From positions 62,001 to 126,000 of the forward strand of contig JAKSZP010015897.1 in the NCBI GenBank assembly GCA_022478985.1: 64,000 bases of DNA, given 5' to 3'. Position numbers and translations under genes: made by a program. Below, in pieces: positions 20,717-31,437 of this stretch (positions within the stretch are counted from its first letter, which is position 1; every line of letters begins with the position of its first letter). Source of the DNA: Massospora cicadina (Eukaryota > Entomophthoromycota > Entomophthoromycetes > Entomophthorales > Entomophthoraceae). Under the pieces are notes generated by a model. It made no database searches and was not told where the DNA came from. It saw only the letters and a program-made list of their open reading frames with translations.

Positions 20717-22134
20717 CACACCTTAGGTGCGAGGGGTGGGCCCCCTGGCCCACCAGCCTCTTCCAGGTCCCCATGGGCTTTCACAGCAGCACGGGTATTA
20801 GCAGCAACGCTATTGGGGTTTTTATTAATTTTTGCAGAAAGAGTCGCGTTGGCTTTGGCCTTCACTTTTTGTTTTCCCGACGTCGGACGAATTTTTTGCG
20901 GTGCAGATAAGTTTGGTGCACCATCGAGTGGGGCAAAAAGTTTTTTGGTTGGGATAGGTCCCAAGTTGGTTTTGACTGGGGCTTGGGTGCAGCGATTGGG
21001 TGAGATCGAATTTCCCATCGGATCCTCAGATTGAGTGGCCTGTTCAGCATGGGCCTCCAAATCTGATTGGGTGATGGATTCACGAGTTGCTTCCGCCGCG
21101 AAGGTCTCCATGTCCTCCTGGCGTTGTGAGTGTGGGATTGTGGTGGTGACCTTGGCTGCTTCCTTGGCTGTGGTCCTACAGGCCTGCTTAGCCTTCTTCT
21201 GCTCCTGCGGGGAGATGGGCTTTACCAATAGGTAGCAGCCTTGTGCTCCCCATGGGAAAGCCTCCTTGGTGCTTGCGGTTGGTTCATAATGCGCCTCTCT
21301 GCTGGCCATGGCCGCTGAGGGGTGCTCTTGGAATGTAACGCCCTCTTTGATGGGGCACGCGTGTGCCTTATGGCTGAACGCGTCACAGTGGGTGCAAATG
21401 GGGGGCGAGCTGTCCACGGTTACCCGGAATGGGTGGGTGGTGTGCCCTGCGATGTCAATAAAGGTGGAGTGCAGGATCTGGGTTAGGTCCTTCGTGATCT
21501 CCTCAGTTGGGGTTAGAACTTCGATGGCTTTGCTGGTGCACAGGTGTGGCATCAGCGTGAAACATTGCATTTCGAAAGATTGTATTTCGCCATATATGGT
21601 GAGACCATCTTTCAGGTGTTGCTCCAAAATGTCACATCTTACCGTAGTAGGCAAAAAGTCAAACGTGAGGAAAATTTGGTTTGATTTTGTCCATCTGGTG
21701 CATTTAGTTTCAATGAACCGTTGCCCTTTGGGGAGGTCAACCACTACGTGCACCACTGCAGCCTCATCTGCTGCTATTTTGCTTTCGAAACCTAGGTCCA
21801 GCCAACTGCATGACATGGAGTGAGGTGCAACGTACACCGCAGTCGGGAAAATTTTGTGTACATCTTCACAAAATTTTTCCCATAGGGCTATTTTTTGGAT
21901 GTCCAGATACACATGGACTCCAAATTCCACCAATGAAAGTGGCTGGGAATGTGGCGTGTTGATGTACTGGTTGCATCGTGCTTGCCACACGAGTATCTCC
22001 AGGGAAATTGTGACCGCCAGTTTTTTTAGATTTTTTTCTATTCCGCCAGATTCTCTGGGGCGTTTTCGAACGTTAGAGGCCGCGGGCCTTCCGCCTGCTC
22101 CTCTTGCCTTGCTTGCCCAACTGCTCCCAGACAT
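20716..22134 (-). CDS. L-1 ORF1, RNA-binding gag-like protein (472 aa)
   Basis: An intact 472-codon frame starting MSGSSWASKARG. Residues about 140-230 form an RRM-like region (VVDLPKGQRF, QIFLTFDFLPTTV, LEQHL). A CCHC knuckle follows, ICTHCDAFSHKAHACP (C-x2-C-x4-H-x4-C). The C-terminal third is basic and rich in Ala/Thr/Gln, suiting RNA binding. It would coat LINE RNA in a ribonucleoprotein with ORF2. Its TGA stop overlaps the ORF2 ATG (TGATG), pointing to termination-reinitiation. L-2 has a broken homologue. Confidence 0.9.
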   Translation of the reverse strand: MSGSSWASKARGAGGRPAASNVRKRPRESGGIEKNLKKLAVTISLEILVWQARCNQYINTPHSQPLSLVEFGVHVYLDIQKIALWEKFCEDVHKIFPTAVYVAPHSMSCSWLDLGFESKIAADEAAVVHVVVDLPKGQRFIETKCTRWTKSNQIFLTFDFLPTTVRCDILEQHLKDGLTIYGEIQSFEMQCFTLMPHLCTSKAIEVLTPTEEITKDLTQILHSTFIDIAGHTTHPFRVTVDSSPPICTHCDAFSHKAHACPIKEGVTFQEHPSAAMASREAHYEPTASTKEAFPWGAQGCYLLVKPISPQEQKKAKQACRTTAKEAAKVTTTIPHSQRQEDMETFAAEATRESITQSDLEAHAEQATQSEDPMGNSISPNRCTQAPVKTNLGPIPTKKLFAPLDGAPNLSAPQKIRPTSGKQKVKAKANATLSAKINKNPNSVAANTRAAVKAHGDLEEAGGPGGPPLAPKV

Positions 22135-22228
22135 GGGCGCAGACTAATCCCCTCTATGAGATTATCAAACTAGATTTAGTCTTGAATTGAATGGGTTGCA
22201 AAAGTGTTTGTAACGAGAAAGAAAAGTT

Positions 22229-22245
22229 ACTCATTGTCCTTCTTG
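22229..22245 (+). repeat. 17-bp target-site duplication, right copy
   Basis: TACTCATTGTCCTTCTT, on the 5' side of L-1, identical to 16936-16952. Confidence 0.95.
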
Positions 22246-22390
22246 TGTAATGTGGTTTTCCGGGGGATAGTGATATGTTCTGAGAAGCTGTGAGTGGAGA
22301 AGGAGTGGAAGGCCCCCAGGAATTGGACTGATGTGTAGAGCTTTTTAGTAATGGTGAACTTTGTGAGGAGGTTTTCTAGACTTTAGCTGA

Positions 22391-22885
22391 GTGGGCTGTG
22401 TCTTTGACAAGGTTAACCAGGATGTATCCTTTGTTTGGAGGGAGGCTGAGGAAAGGGCATTCCAGAGGGTGAAGACGAGTCTGCTGACAGCCCCAGTTCT
22501 GGCACATCATAACCCCAGCAAGCCATTTGTAGTGGAGACTGATGATTCAAACTTTGCATATGGAGCGGTGCTATTGCAGGATGGTGAAGACGGTGTTGAT
22601 CATCCTGTCTGTTACTTCAGCCAGATAATGGTGTCCACTGAGACAAATTACCTTGTCTACAATAAGGAACTTTTGGCAGTAGTGGCGGCATTGGGGGAGT
22701 GGCAACACCACCTATTGTATGCCAAGAATCCAGTTGTAATCCAGACTCATCATCGAGCCTTAGAGTGTTATAAGTCCCCACATCTGATGAATCAGAGACA
22801 GACCCTGTGGCATTTAGATTTGGTTTGTATGACTTATGAATTAAGTATAAGCTGGAGAATCAGAATATCTTGCCATATTTTCTAA
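22391..22885 (+). pseudogene. Ty3-3 RNase H
   Basis: Resumes after L-1. KAFQ-like AEERAFQRVKTSLLTAPVL ends RT, then VETDDSNFAYGAVLLQDGEDG and HPVCYFSQ...YNKELLAVVAAL form RNase H. The TDH motif reads IQTHHRALE, an Asp to His change. The frame ends at 22883-22885, followed by stops. Confidence 0.82.
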
Positions 22886-23144
22886 GTAGTGATTCAGGGT
22901 GGTTTTTTTTGAGGAGAAGTTGAAGAGGTTTAACACAGCTACAATGTTGCCATTGAGCCTACTGCAATGATCTGATGGTGGAGAGAAGGAGTGTTGGGGA
23001 GAATTCAGACTGCGCAGCAGAGGAGTGAGTTAGGCTGGCGGATATGGGATGAGATGAGAGAAGGGGAGGCGAGCAAGAGACATGTGAGGTTCTCAGTCTG
23101 GAGAGTCTTATACTTCATTAGGGAAGGATCTGGGTTCTGGTGAT

Positions 23145-23909
23145 GATTCTGAATCAGGAGGTGTTGGAAGCTAACCACGATAACCCTTTGGCAGGACATC
23201 TGGGTGGGGAGAAGACGCTGGACTTGGTTTGTCATCGGTATTCATAGAGGGGAGTGGGTGCAGTGGTAAAAAATTATGTGGAGCGATGTGTGGTGTGTGC
23301 AAGGTCAAAGTCCTGTCATGTGGCGCCAGGAGGGAAAGTAAATCTGCTTCAGCTTCCATCCAGACCGTGAGCTCCTGTGAGTGTGGATTTCATCACAGGA
23401 TTGCCCAAGTCCCAGGGGATGGTCGCCCTAATAGTTGTAGTGTATCACCTGATGAAGTATGCAGAGTTTTTCTTTGTTAATCAACCATTTCTGTGAAGAT
23501 AGTGTGTCAGGTTTTTATGAATGAGGCTTTTTCCCAACATGGGGTGCCAGAGGATATTGTGTCAGGCCAGTGTCCACAGTTCTCATTTTTTTTCTGGCTG
23601 CATATGTTAGAAAACTTGAAGATAAAGGCCTGCCATTCGTCAGCGTACCATCCCCAGTCATATGGTCAAACTGAGAGGGTAAATCAGATATTGGAGAAAA
23701 ATTTGAGGTGCTACGTTTTGGGGCGGCAGGAAGATTGGGTGAGTTGGGTGAAGTTGGCGCAATTTGAATACAAAAAACACATGCACGCATGCATTGGGAT
23801 GGCCCCATTTTTCACAAATCTGGTCAGCACCCAGAGGGCATGGGGCCCCAGGAGCAAGATTGGAATCCCACAGTGGATGAGCTGTCATGTGAGACCCAAG
23901 ATACCATAG
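23145..23909 (+). pseudogene. Ty3-3 integrase
   Basis: The finger is readable as GHLGGEKTLDLV and CVVCARSK across frames at 23190-23310. The core gives SVDFITGLPKSQG near 23377, then DIVSGQCPQF (usually SDxGxxF, so the second Asp has become Gly), and QTERVNQILE with its Glu intact. TAA at 23478 and shifts break it. Inactive. Confidence 0.78.
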
Positions 23910-24027
23910 GGCTTTTTGATAAGGAATCTATTGGCAGCAGTCACGGCCAGAAGTGGAAGGCAGATAGGCATCAGTTGAAAGGGAGCGTTTTCAAAAGGGT
24001 GATTATGTCTTGGTAAACACTCAGAAC

Positions 24028-24360
24028 TATAAAATACCTGTGAGGAGCCTGAAGTTTGGCTGGTGGTGTTGGGACCATACCATATAGTGAGGGCGGTGAA
24101 CGATGTGGAGTTTGAGCTGAAGTTGGCAGAGGGGTCACAGGCTCATCCAGTATTGCACGTGTCATAGCTCGTATTGTACTTGGGGCAGCCGCCTGAGAAG
24201 GCCACTCTTTTGTTTACAGCTGAGGGGGGCTGATGAGTATGGGGTGGAGGTGGACCTGGACAAATAGGTGGGTGGTGTCATTGGTTATTCTTGGTCCGTT
24301 GGATGGGTCATCCAGCTGAGCAGGCCACGTGGCAGACGTCCAGAAATTGTGATTGGTGTC
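24028..24360 (+). pseudogene. Ty3-3 integrase tail and chromodomain remnant
   Basis: KIPVRSLKFGW and VLGPYHIVRAVNDVEFELKLA (in shifted frames) match the integrase tail. GVEVDLDK, then LVRWMGHPAEQATWQ (about 24290-24335), match a chromodomain with its W-x-G and Ala-Thr-Trp core. Stops and shifts separate the parts. Confidence 0.62.
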
Positions 24361-24875
24361 CTGGGAAGATCCAAAAGTTCTTCTTGTCTAGTGGGGTAAT
24401 GTGCCGGTTGAGGTCTTGCCTCAACATCACATTGCCCTGATCTTTGATAAGACAAAACAAGATGGTGTGATTGAAGGAGGAGGTGAGGGAGCGTTGGTTC
24501 TTGATAGGCTCTGGGATGTGGTCAAAACTGAGGCAGGACGGCGGTTGGAACTTGCATCAGGGCTTGGATCAAATCAGGTGGTGTTGAAATGGTTGAATTT
24601 TGAGGTTCAGTTTGGACTCAAGGCAGAACTGGATTGAGTCATTGTGTGGTGGCTTGGTCAGCTGGGAATTTAATCAGGCCTATGACTAAGGGGGTTTGGT
24701 TATGGGGTATTCCAAAGGACAGTGTCAGGCATGATAAAGAAGGTTGAACTATTCTTGCAGCAGAGGGCTATGAGGAAAGGGACCTGGGAACTGGAGGTTC
24801 TTTAGTTCCACTTTCTATCAACCTGCCTAGTATATTCAATAAAGCCGCTATCTTAAAGCCTGAATTATTTTAATA

Positions 24876-25226
24876 TTGATTCTTGGGCTTTACATTGGTA
24901 TATTCAGAATAATAGTGGCCATGTTTGGGATTCACAAAACGGAGGTGGACTTTGAGAGTGAGTTTGGGAGGGCTATTTGCTCCCTATACACCTTGTCTTG
25001 GAGTCAAAGCATGCTGCTCAGGGTAAGCATACTTGCAATTGTCCTCCAAGTGATATTCATCCACAGCGCCTGTAGCACACACACTAGAAGAATGGTCTCA
25101 GGAACCCTATCCGCCTTTTGGCCTTTGACTTGGGTCCTTCTTCCTAATTCATTTGTCACTCATTGGAAGGAGCCAGTGCGTTACACAGTCCTCCACATAC
25201 GCCAATACTTTCATGGAAGCGGCTGA
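24876..25226 (+). pseudogene. Possible LTR-encoded membrane protein at the Ty3-3 right end
   Basis: A frame of about 116 codons from an alternative start, 38 bases after an AATAAA. It has hydrophobic stretches (ILGLYIGIFRIIVAMFG, RVSILAIVLQVIFIHS) and LSAFWPLTWVL, reminiscent of LAFWALHWVL in the Ty3-4 U5 protein. Its location after a poly(A) signal also matches the Ty3-4 LTR layout. The similarity is short and may be chance. No second LTR copy is available to test it. Confidence 0.35.
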
Positions 25227-26827
25227 TAAGAATTATACTGGGCTCCCAGTTGGGGTGTGTGAGCACCCAGTGGAGAGCCCAGAATGCCAAGGGCACAGCG
25301 GTCCATGCGACTAGAAGAAGGGGAGATCTATTGAGGATGTGAGGAAAGTAAATGTTCATTAATGTACTGAAGGCCCCCAAGGCAAACCAGATAGTTGTAA
25401 TGGGGGCAACTCCCAAGGCAGGAGAGGCGGGGAGGACAACAACTCCTCCAGGGTTCGCAGTTGCTGGCCTTCAGGTTCAAGTAGGTGAGTCTGTGCGCCA
25501 GGGAGGGGCGGCACAGGGCCCACAGCGTGGGCAGGGGTGCTGTTAGAGGGGAAAACGGGCCTGCGATGAGTGTTAGGGCTGATCCCCCTTGGATGGGGGC
25601 TCTGGAGCCCTCAGGTGGGTGGGATTAGCAGTGGACGAGCCAGGTGAGGGGGCTGAGCTCGCGGCCATTGGGGTGGGGGCGCCCAGAGGCTTCTCTGATA
25701 GGGGAGCAGTCTCAGAAATTCCAGCAGCGAAGCGAGCGGATGGGTTTGCATTAGATGGGTATGCAAAAATGGAGGGAGAATCGACTCCATCATTAAGAGC
25801 AAGGCAGTTTATACCAGATACAATCCACTGCTGCATGGCGGGGTCAAGCGACTGGATGACCCATTTGGTGATCATTGGGATGATTATTTAGGTGGCGGCA
25901 CACTTTGCTGGATTAATTGGTGGAATTTTGTAAAAATAAACAGGCGGAGTCCGCGGCAAAGAGTTCAGGATAATTGGGCTTTATTTTAGTGAAAAGCATA
26001 GGAAGAATAGAGAATGAACCAACAACTGCCCCTCAACAGGGCAGTTGCCTTAAGTATTGGGAGAATTGCATAGTGGGGATGCTGAGGGATTGGGTGATTG
26101 GGTATCGGCAATAGGATTTGGTCGGCTGATGGGTGGGGGGTGGAGGGATGCCCAAAATCTTGGCAAAAATCAAAAAAACTTTTGCAGATTTTCCTGAATT
26201 TTTGGGTCCAGACCAGGTCAATGGTACCAATCCAGGCCTTGACCATTCGAGTCAGGCTGTTCATACAGTTCAGATTTCCTGGATTTATCAGTAGAGCTGT
26301 GGCCTTTGTGCTCGGTCATCTGCAACCTGGTCCAAACTCTTGATCTCATTGTTTATGCGATCTGAACTTTCTGGATCCATCCTGGGGGGTAGGGGCAACT
26401 GGTCTGAGTCACTTGTAACCTGGTTTGAGACCTGAATCGAGTTCCAATCTGATTCTTGGACCCAGCCAGTCCAGACCAGCTCCATTAGCCTGGAATTCGC
26501 AGACTGGGCTCTGATACTAACACTGGCTATTTCCTCAAAATTTTGGTATGTTTTCCCTGGTGAGTGAGGGGTCCCAGGGGCCCGCCCATGGCCCCTGGCC
26601 TGCATAATCTCCTGGCAGGTCCCCTCTATTAATCTTGCCAGGGTTGGGGAGGGGAGGGGAGAGATCTGATTATCTTTAGGAGGAAGGGCAGTCACCCAGT
26701 GCTCATCAGCCACATGCGCCAGGTCGCTCAACTGTGACAGGGGGTCCGCTTGGGCCTTTGGGCCCCTTTTGTCTGAAAGGGATGCTGCTCCCTATCCAGT
26801 TGTAGGGGCTGGTCCCCAGGACTTACA
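25209..26827 (-). repeat. Ty3-4 3' LTR
   Basis: Matches 31449-33098 over its whole length. On the minus strand it starts TGTAAGTCCTGGGG right after the purine tract AAAAAAGGAAAGAGTAG (26828-26844). It ends CTTCCATGAAA, where the 5' LTR has ...GACA. It lacks a 24-bp duplication seen in the other copy. Confidence 0.88.
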
Positions 26828-27009
26828 CTACTCTTTCCTTTTTTGACAAGGAGGAGGCCCCCACCTGGGGCATGGACCAGGGCATAGTTCTTGTGCCTCT
26901 CTGGGAGCTTTATGGCCAGGATGGCTGCGATCTTCTGGGGGGATGGGGGGCTGCCAGGTAAGAGTTGTGGAATTCCTCTATCAGGTCCTTGCAATTTGTG
27001 CAATTGCAT
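26288..27009 (-). pseudogene. Pol-to-U3 extension frame of Ty3-4
   Basis: After the chromodomain, a minus-strand frame (27009-26728) crosses the polypurine tract, translated as KKGKSS, and enters the 3' LTR as VSPGDQPLQLDREQHPFQTK. After one shift, 26731-26288 continues SDLAHVADEHWVTALPPKD and on for about 147 codons. The SDLxHVxDxxWVTALPPK block recurs in the 5' LTR (32970-33019 region), at 60487-60545, 50777-50820 and 39199-39240, with many silent differences. I infer a real protein whose C-terminal part is encoded by U3. Its function is unknown. Confidence 0.5.
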
Positions 27010-27113
27010 GCACTCACCCAGCTGTTCTCATAAGAGGGGTAGCCTTTCCAGGCAACCAGGTATTGGATGGATCTGTGGGACCTCTGGGAAGCCAGGATAG
27101 CCTCCACCTCCAC
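26910..27113 (-). pseudogene. Ty3-4 chromodomain
   Basis: MEVEAILASQRSHRSIQYLV, then AWKGYPSYENSWVSACNCTN and DLIEEFH: a complete chromodomain with Y, W and W cage positions, closely like that of Ty3-1. It stops at 26910. The neighbouring frame at 27009 continues toward the LTR. Confidence 0.85.
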
Positions 27114-27175
27114 TTCCTGGGACTTCCCAATGAGGATTGGCTCTGGTGATGTTGGCCTTTCCCCTTTGAAGGGGG

Positions 27176-28426
27176 TCAGGAGGAGGAGGTGTGGAAGACG
27201 TTATGCTGCTTCCAGTGAGCGGGCAGCTTCAAACAATAGGCTCCATTGCCTAAGTCTTTCTCTACCTCAAAGGGGCCAGAGCATTTGGCTGTGAGTTTCC
27301 AGGTGGGGGCTTTTAAGGGAAGATTATGGGTGTCCAGCATAATGAGGGAGCTGACTTCAATCTCATATCCATGGAGGCGCTTCCAGTCAGCAAACTTTTT
27401 ATAATCCTCGATGGACTTTGTCAAATGTTCATGAACCAGATTGTGTGTCTCGCGGAGTGCACACATGGGGTCTTCAGCTGCAGGGACTGCTGAGGAGAGC
27501 TGGGGGCCAATTTGGAAGGAGGGGTTGTAACCCAGAGTGGCCTCAAAGGGGGAGAGGTTGGTCGAGGAGTGGAGTGAATTTGTTATATGCAAACTGTGCA
27601 AGGGGCAGATCCTTGGCCCAAGTGTCCTGCGAGGCTGTCACATAACAGCGCAGGTACTGCTCCAGTACCTGGTTCACCCACTCAGTCTGCCCATCGGACT
27701 GGGGGTGGTAGGCAGTAGATCTTCAGGGCTTGATGTTGAGGAGGGTTAGCAACTCTTCAAAAACCGGGCGGTGAACTGGGGTCCCCAGTCGCTCACTATC
27801 TCTTTGGGGAGACCAAACATGGCAAAGACATGGTTGACAAATAAATTTGCGGTCTCCACCGTGGTAATAGAGGAGAGGCAGGGGATGAAGAGCGCGAACT
27901 TGGTAAATCGATCAACAACTACCATGATAGCATCTGAGCTGTTAGAGGGGGAGCTCCACAATGAAGTCCACCAAGACTGAAGTCCACGGGCCTTCCGCCT
28001 GCTGCAGGGGGTGTAGCAACCCCTTCTTCCCAGAATGGTCCAATTTTTCCAGGCACAGGTGACACAGCAGGAGATCCAGGAGGGAATGTCCTTTGAGGAC
28101 CCTGGCCAATTATAAGTTCTCTTTACAAGATCTGCGCACTTCTTGATGCTGGGGTGCCCAACAGTCTGGGGGACATGGTGTTCCTCAATAACACAGTTGC
28201 GTAGTGATGGGGGGACCCAAACCCAATTGTGGAACCAGATGGTTCCCTCCTGCAAAGTGTATGGGACTCTCTTCAGACTCGAAGACTCTAGGTCAGTATA
28301 GAGCTCTAACCCTTCAGGGAAACAGGTCTGGGCAGCAAGGACGTGGAAGAGGAGCAGGGCGTTGGGGGCAAAGTTGGCAAAAGCTACCGTCGGGGGGGTC
28401 AAGGAGAGGATTTTGGAAGGGGGCAC
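27176..28426 (-). pseudogene. Ty3-4 integrase
   Basis: From right to left: the finger HHVPQTVGHPSIKK...CCVTCAWKN, a frameshift at the first catalytic Asp (near 27950), then IMVVVDRFTKFALF, EIVSDWGPQF (second Asp), and across another break [17 protein letters not shown] (Glu kept, the usual Arg now Trp) near 27680. The tail (27601-27176) has LDTHNLPLKAPTWKL and GPFEVEKDLGNGAYCLKLP. Broken in at least two places. Confidence 0.82.
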
Positions 28427-28800
28427 TACAGTAGTAAGCTCTGCAGGTCCTCTCCACCATTGGGTGATAGAGATGGGTTCTGGCTGAGCATGTCTGGCAG
28501 CACATTCATGGGGCCTTTTATGAATTCATATTTAAAATGAAACCCACATAGGTCCTGGTATGTGCAAGTTTTATGGTGCCCCAACTTCTGGGGTTTGTGG
28601 TAGTATAGTAATGCCTTATGGCCAGTCCAAACGGTGATTTTGTGCTGGGCGCCCTGCAGAAGGTATTGCCAGTGGGTGAGTGACCACGCCACTGCTGCTA
28701 GCTCCTTGTTATATATTGGCCACACTTGTTCTGTGGAAGTGAATTTGAAGGAGTAGTAGGCCACTGGGTGCTTGACCCCCTCATGCTCCTGTAGCAGCAC
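28426..28800 (-). pseudogene. Ty3-4 RNase H
   Basis: HPVAYYSFKFTSTEQ, YNKELAAVAWSL and FKYEFIKGPMNVLPDMLSQNP are the conserved RNase H blocks. The TDH motif reads WTGHKALLYY, an Asp to Gly change. The domain start overlaps a shift near 28815 after RT. Confidence 0.82.
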
Positions 28801-28831
28801 AGGCCCACCGCCACCGACAAGGCGTCACAGG

Positions 28832-29656
28832 CTACAATGAAGGGGCAGAGGTGTCGGCATGCTGCAGGACTGGGGCAATGAGGAAAACCTCCTTGATAGA
28901 TTCAAAGGTCTGCTGGCATTCTGGGGACCACTTGAAGGGGGCGTTCTTCCCAGTGAGGGGGTGAAGGGGTGCTGCTAGTTGGGCGAGGGCTGGTGAGAAT
29001 TTTTTAAGAAGGTGATGGTGCCAAGGAAACTTGAAGTTGTTTCTGTGTATTAGGGGTAGGCCAAGACTGGATCGCCTCAAGCTTAGAGGGGGAACAGCAT
29101 ATCCATCCTTCAGGATGAGGTTACCTAAGAAGGTCACTTCATCCTGGAAAAATTCGCACTTTGAGGGTTTTACGAAGAGCCCTGCCTTGTGGAGGGCTGC
29201 CACCACTGCTTCTAGATCCTTGGCGTGTTGCTCTGGGGTAGGGGAGTGGATCAGAATATCATCAATGTAGGCTACAGCGCATGAGAAGTGCAAGTCCCCA
29301 AGCACATCATCAATGAGGCGTTGGAAGGTGGCCAGAGCATTCTTCAGTCTGAAGGGCATCACTCTGAATTGAAAAAGACCCCAGCGGGTGTGGATAGCTG
29401 TGAGCCACTCTTGTCCCCTCGCCACCCTCACCTGGTTAAAGGCGTTCACCAGATCCAACTTTGAGAAGACCCAGGATTTGGTGATGGCTTGGGAAATGGT
29501 TTGCTCTAAGGGCAGCGGGTAGGGGTCAGGGATGGTGATGTTGTTGAGGTGGCCATAGTCGATGCAAGGGCGCAGGGTGCCATCTGCTTTCCAAGCAAAA
29601 ACTATGGGGGAGGCGACAGGTGAAGATTTCTTGATAAGCCACCCCTTCTCTAACAT
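28832..29656 (-). pseudogene. Ty3-4 reverse transcriptase (275-codon open segment)
   Basis: KADGTLRPCIDYGHLN, FSKLDLVNAFNQVRV, FRLKNALATFQRLID and the catalytic YIDD at 29258-29269 are present, then CEFFQDEVTFLGNLI. The downstream part (APLHPLTGKNAPFKWS, QQTFESIKEVF) is the thumb-connection. The upstream lead-in lies in another frame at 29662-29895. RT is nearly complete but isolated by shifts at both ends. Confidence 0.88.
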
Positions 29657-30090
29657 CTTATCTAGCCAAGTCTTAAAGCCTTGTCCTCTTCCTCAGTGTA
29701 GGGGTAGAGGGGGCAGTTGATCTTGACTAGATTGACCATCAGCTGAAATGTTAGGTCATATTTGGAGTGTAGGGGGAGCTTGGAAGCCAGCGACATGTCA
29801 AAGATGGACTTATAGGGGGTTAGGAAGGGTGGGAAGTCCGAAGGGAGGTCAATAGGGTGGGATCTGGGGGGAAATAGAGCTGAGGGATGTGTCAAGGGGG
29901 AGGGTTTTCAACAAGGGAAACTCTCCACTCAACTTGAGGTTTGAGAACAACAAGGAGTTATTTGCAAGATTAATGCGAACCTGCTGTCGCCGCCACCAGC
30001 CCACCCCCAAGATCACGGGGTAGAGCAAGTCCTGTACAGCTGAGAAGGGTCACTAAACCCAAAGTCGTGAATGGAGAAGTGCAATGGGCG

Positions 30091-30774
30091 TCAGACGTGG
30101 TAAGACTTCATGGTTCTGATGAGGCGCCCAGGACCTGATGAGGCTTCTTCCATCGCCAGGTCCAAGGAATGCGCCACACTGAGGTCAATAAAGTTGCCTG
30201 CCGCTCCAGTGTTGAGGAGGGCTTGCACGGTAAGTTCACCTGACTCTGAGGGGAAAGAGATAGGGAACAAGAAGTAGGCTTGATCCTCTTTATTGGGGTG
30301 GGAGGGAGAGAGGGCAGCCGAGGAGGGGGCATGACCCATCATCAGAAGAGATTGACCAAGAGGCGCTGGGCTGGTCTGTAACTGGGGAGGGGTTTCTGCT
30401 TCATCCTTGTCCCAAATGGGGCAGCGAGGGTTTATGCATATGCCCTGCTCCACTCTCTTTGAGGGGGCCTCTGAGTTAACTGGGGGGTGATAGCGCCAGG
30501 ATAGGCAGGCTCTGAACTCTGGGGGATCGAGGACCCACTCTCCTGATCTGGAGTGAGAGCAAGGGGTGCAGCTGGCAGGGGCTCTTCTGAGGGGAGGGTA
30601 CCCAAGGTGGGTACAGAGGGGGCGCAGAGGGCGGCGAGGCCTGGGGGATGCTTCCCTTGGCTGCGACCACTGGCAGGGGAGAGGGGGTGGCACGCGGCAC
30701 CTCAAGAGCTGCAACAACACACGTGGGGGTATGGAAAGGCCTGGCCCCAATTGCATGAGCCACAGAGAATGCAA
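30091..30774 (-). pseudogene. Ty3-4 gag end and protease, active site altered
   Basis: A proline-rich gag linker with CINPRCPIW is followed by LTVQALLNTGAAGNFIDLSVA. The retropepsin active site D-T-G-A reads N-T-G-A, so catalysis is lost. The layout otherwise parallels the Ty3-1 protease (DTGASENFMDL). Confidence 0.75.
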
Positions 30775-31030
30775 TTTCTAAGGACCTGGGGAGGGGGTCC
30801 CAAGATGCATGGGCAGCCGCAGTGGGGTCCAAGGCAGCTCAGAAGGCGGAGATGGCGATTTTGGGAGGGATGGGCACTGTGGGGACCAGGACCGCAAAGG
30901 CTTTGATCAGGGAGGGTAGGTCCATGGCTGTCTGTCCTAGTGTGAAGAGATGGAGGAGGCGCGCTGGTCTAGACTCAGGGGCCTGGACTGCTGAAGTGAC
31001 CAGCGCCAGTAGGGGGTGGGGTTCCCAGAC

Positions 31031-31354
31031 TTAGCAGCAGAGCGGAGCACTCCCGACCCAGCGGCGGGCATCCCCATCTAGGGCGTCAAGGAGAGCTACG
31101 CTCTGCTGGGCATCAGAGGGAAGGGGAGATTTCCCCCCATCAGCGGTGAAGCGCACCTGAAGTTCTGCCAGGACACCCAGGATTTGGTCAGCCACCTCAT
31201 CAGAAGGGATAGGGGGACTCCCAACCCTATCATGTTGACTGATGGGGTGACACTTGTCACCAGGGCTCAGTGGGGTGGGGACCAGGTCAACACAAACTGG
31301 TGGCATGCTCAGATGAATGAGGCAGCTGACCAGCAGGAGAAGGCCAGGTTGCAA
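31031..31354 (-). pseudogene. Ty3-4 gag fragment
   Basis: VADQILGVLAELQVRF, then SVALLDALDGDARRWVGS, typical of the gag helix preceding the Ala-x-x-Trp turn of Ty3 capsids. It starts about 95 bases inside the element from the 5' LTR. The frame stops at 31031; the rest of gag is in other frames to 30832. Confidence 0.6.
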
Positions 31355-31437
31355 AGAGAGAGTATGTTTAGGGTAAGGGCGTAGGCCAACGCTTTGCCAG
31401 TGCCAGCGAGGAGGGCGGAGAAGGCTGAGGTTATTGG

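Larger units (their letters stand above)
16953..22228 (-). mobile_element. L-1: full-length LINE inserted in Ty3-3
   Basis: A 5,276-bp non-LTR retrotransposon on the minus strand, bounded by an exact 17-bp target duplication. It has a 94-bp 5' leader, ORF1 (gag-like, CCHC), ORF2 (endonuclease, RT, zinc knuckle) and a short 3' end that stops in AATAAATTTAAAATTTAA rather than poly(A). The same layout, length and 5' leader recur in L-2. A full-length copy with an intact ORF1 implies recent activity relative to its target. Confidence 0.95.
15337..25208 (+). mobile_element. Ty3-3: decayed chromovirus split by LINE L-1
   Basis: Pieces of gag, protease, RT, RNase H, integrase and chromodomain occur in this order on the plus strand, interrupted at 16953-22228 by L-1. 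Neither LTR is securely delimited. Sequence around 24.7-25.2 kb with AATAAA at about 24838 is a candidate 3' LTR. Many stops and shifts, and changed catalytic residues, show long decay. Outer limits are approximate. Confidence 0.65.

Noticed and set aside
19845..22147. Long plus-strand frames opposite L-1 ORF1 and ORF2 (for example 21308-21823)
   Set aside because: They are antisense shadows of the LINE coding strand.
30553..30906. Gly/Arg-rich plus-strand frames opposite the Ty3-4 gag-protease region
   Set aside because: They are the antisense of a proline-rich linker in gag.
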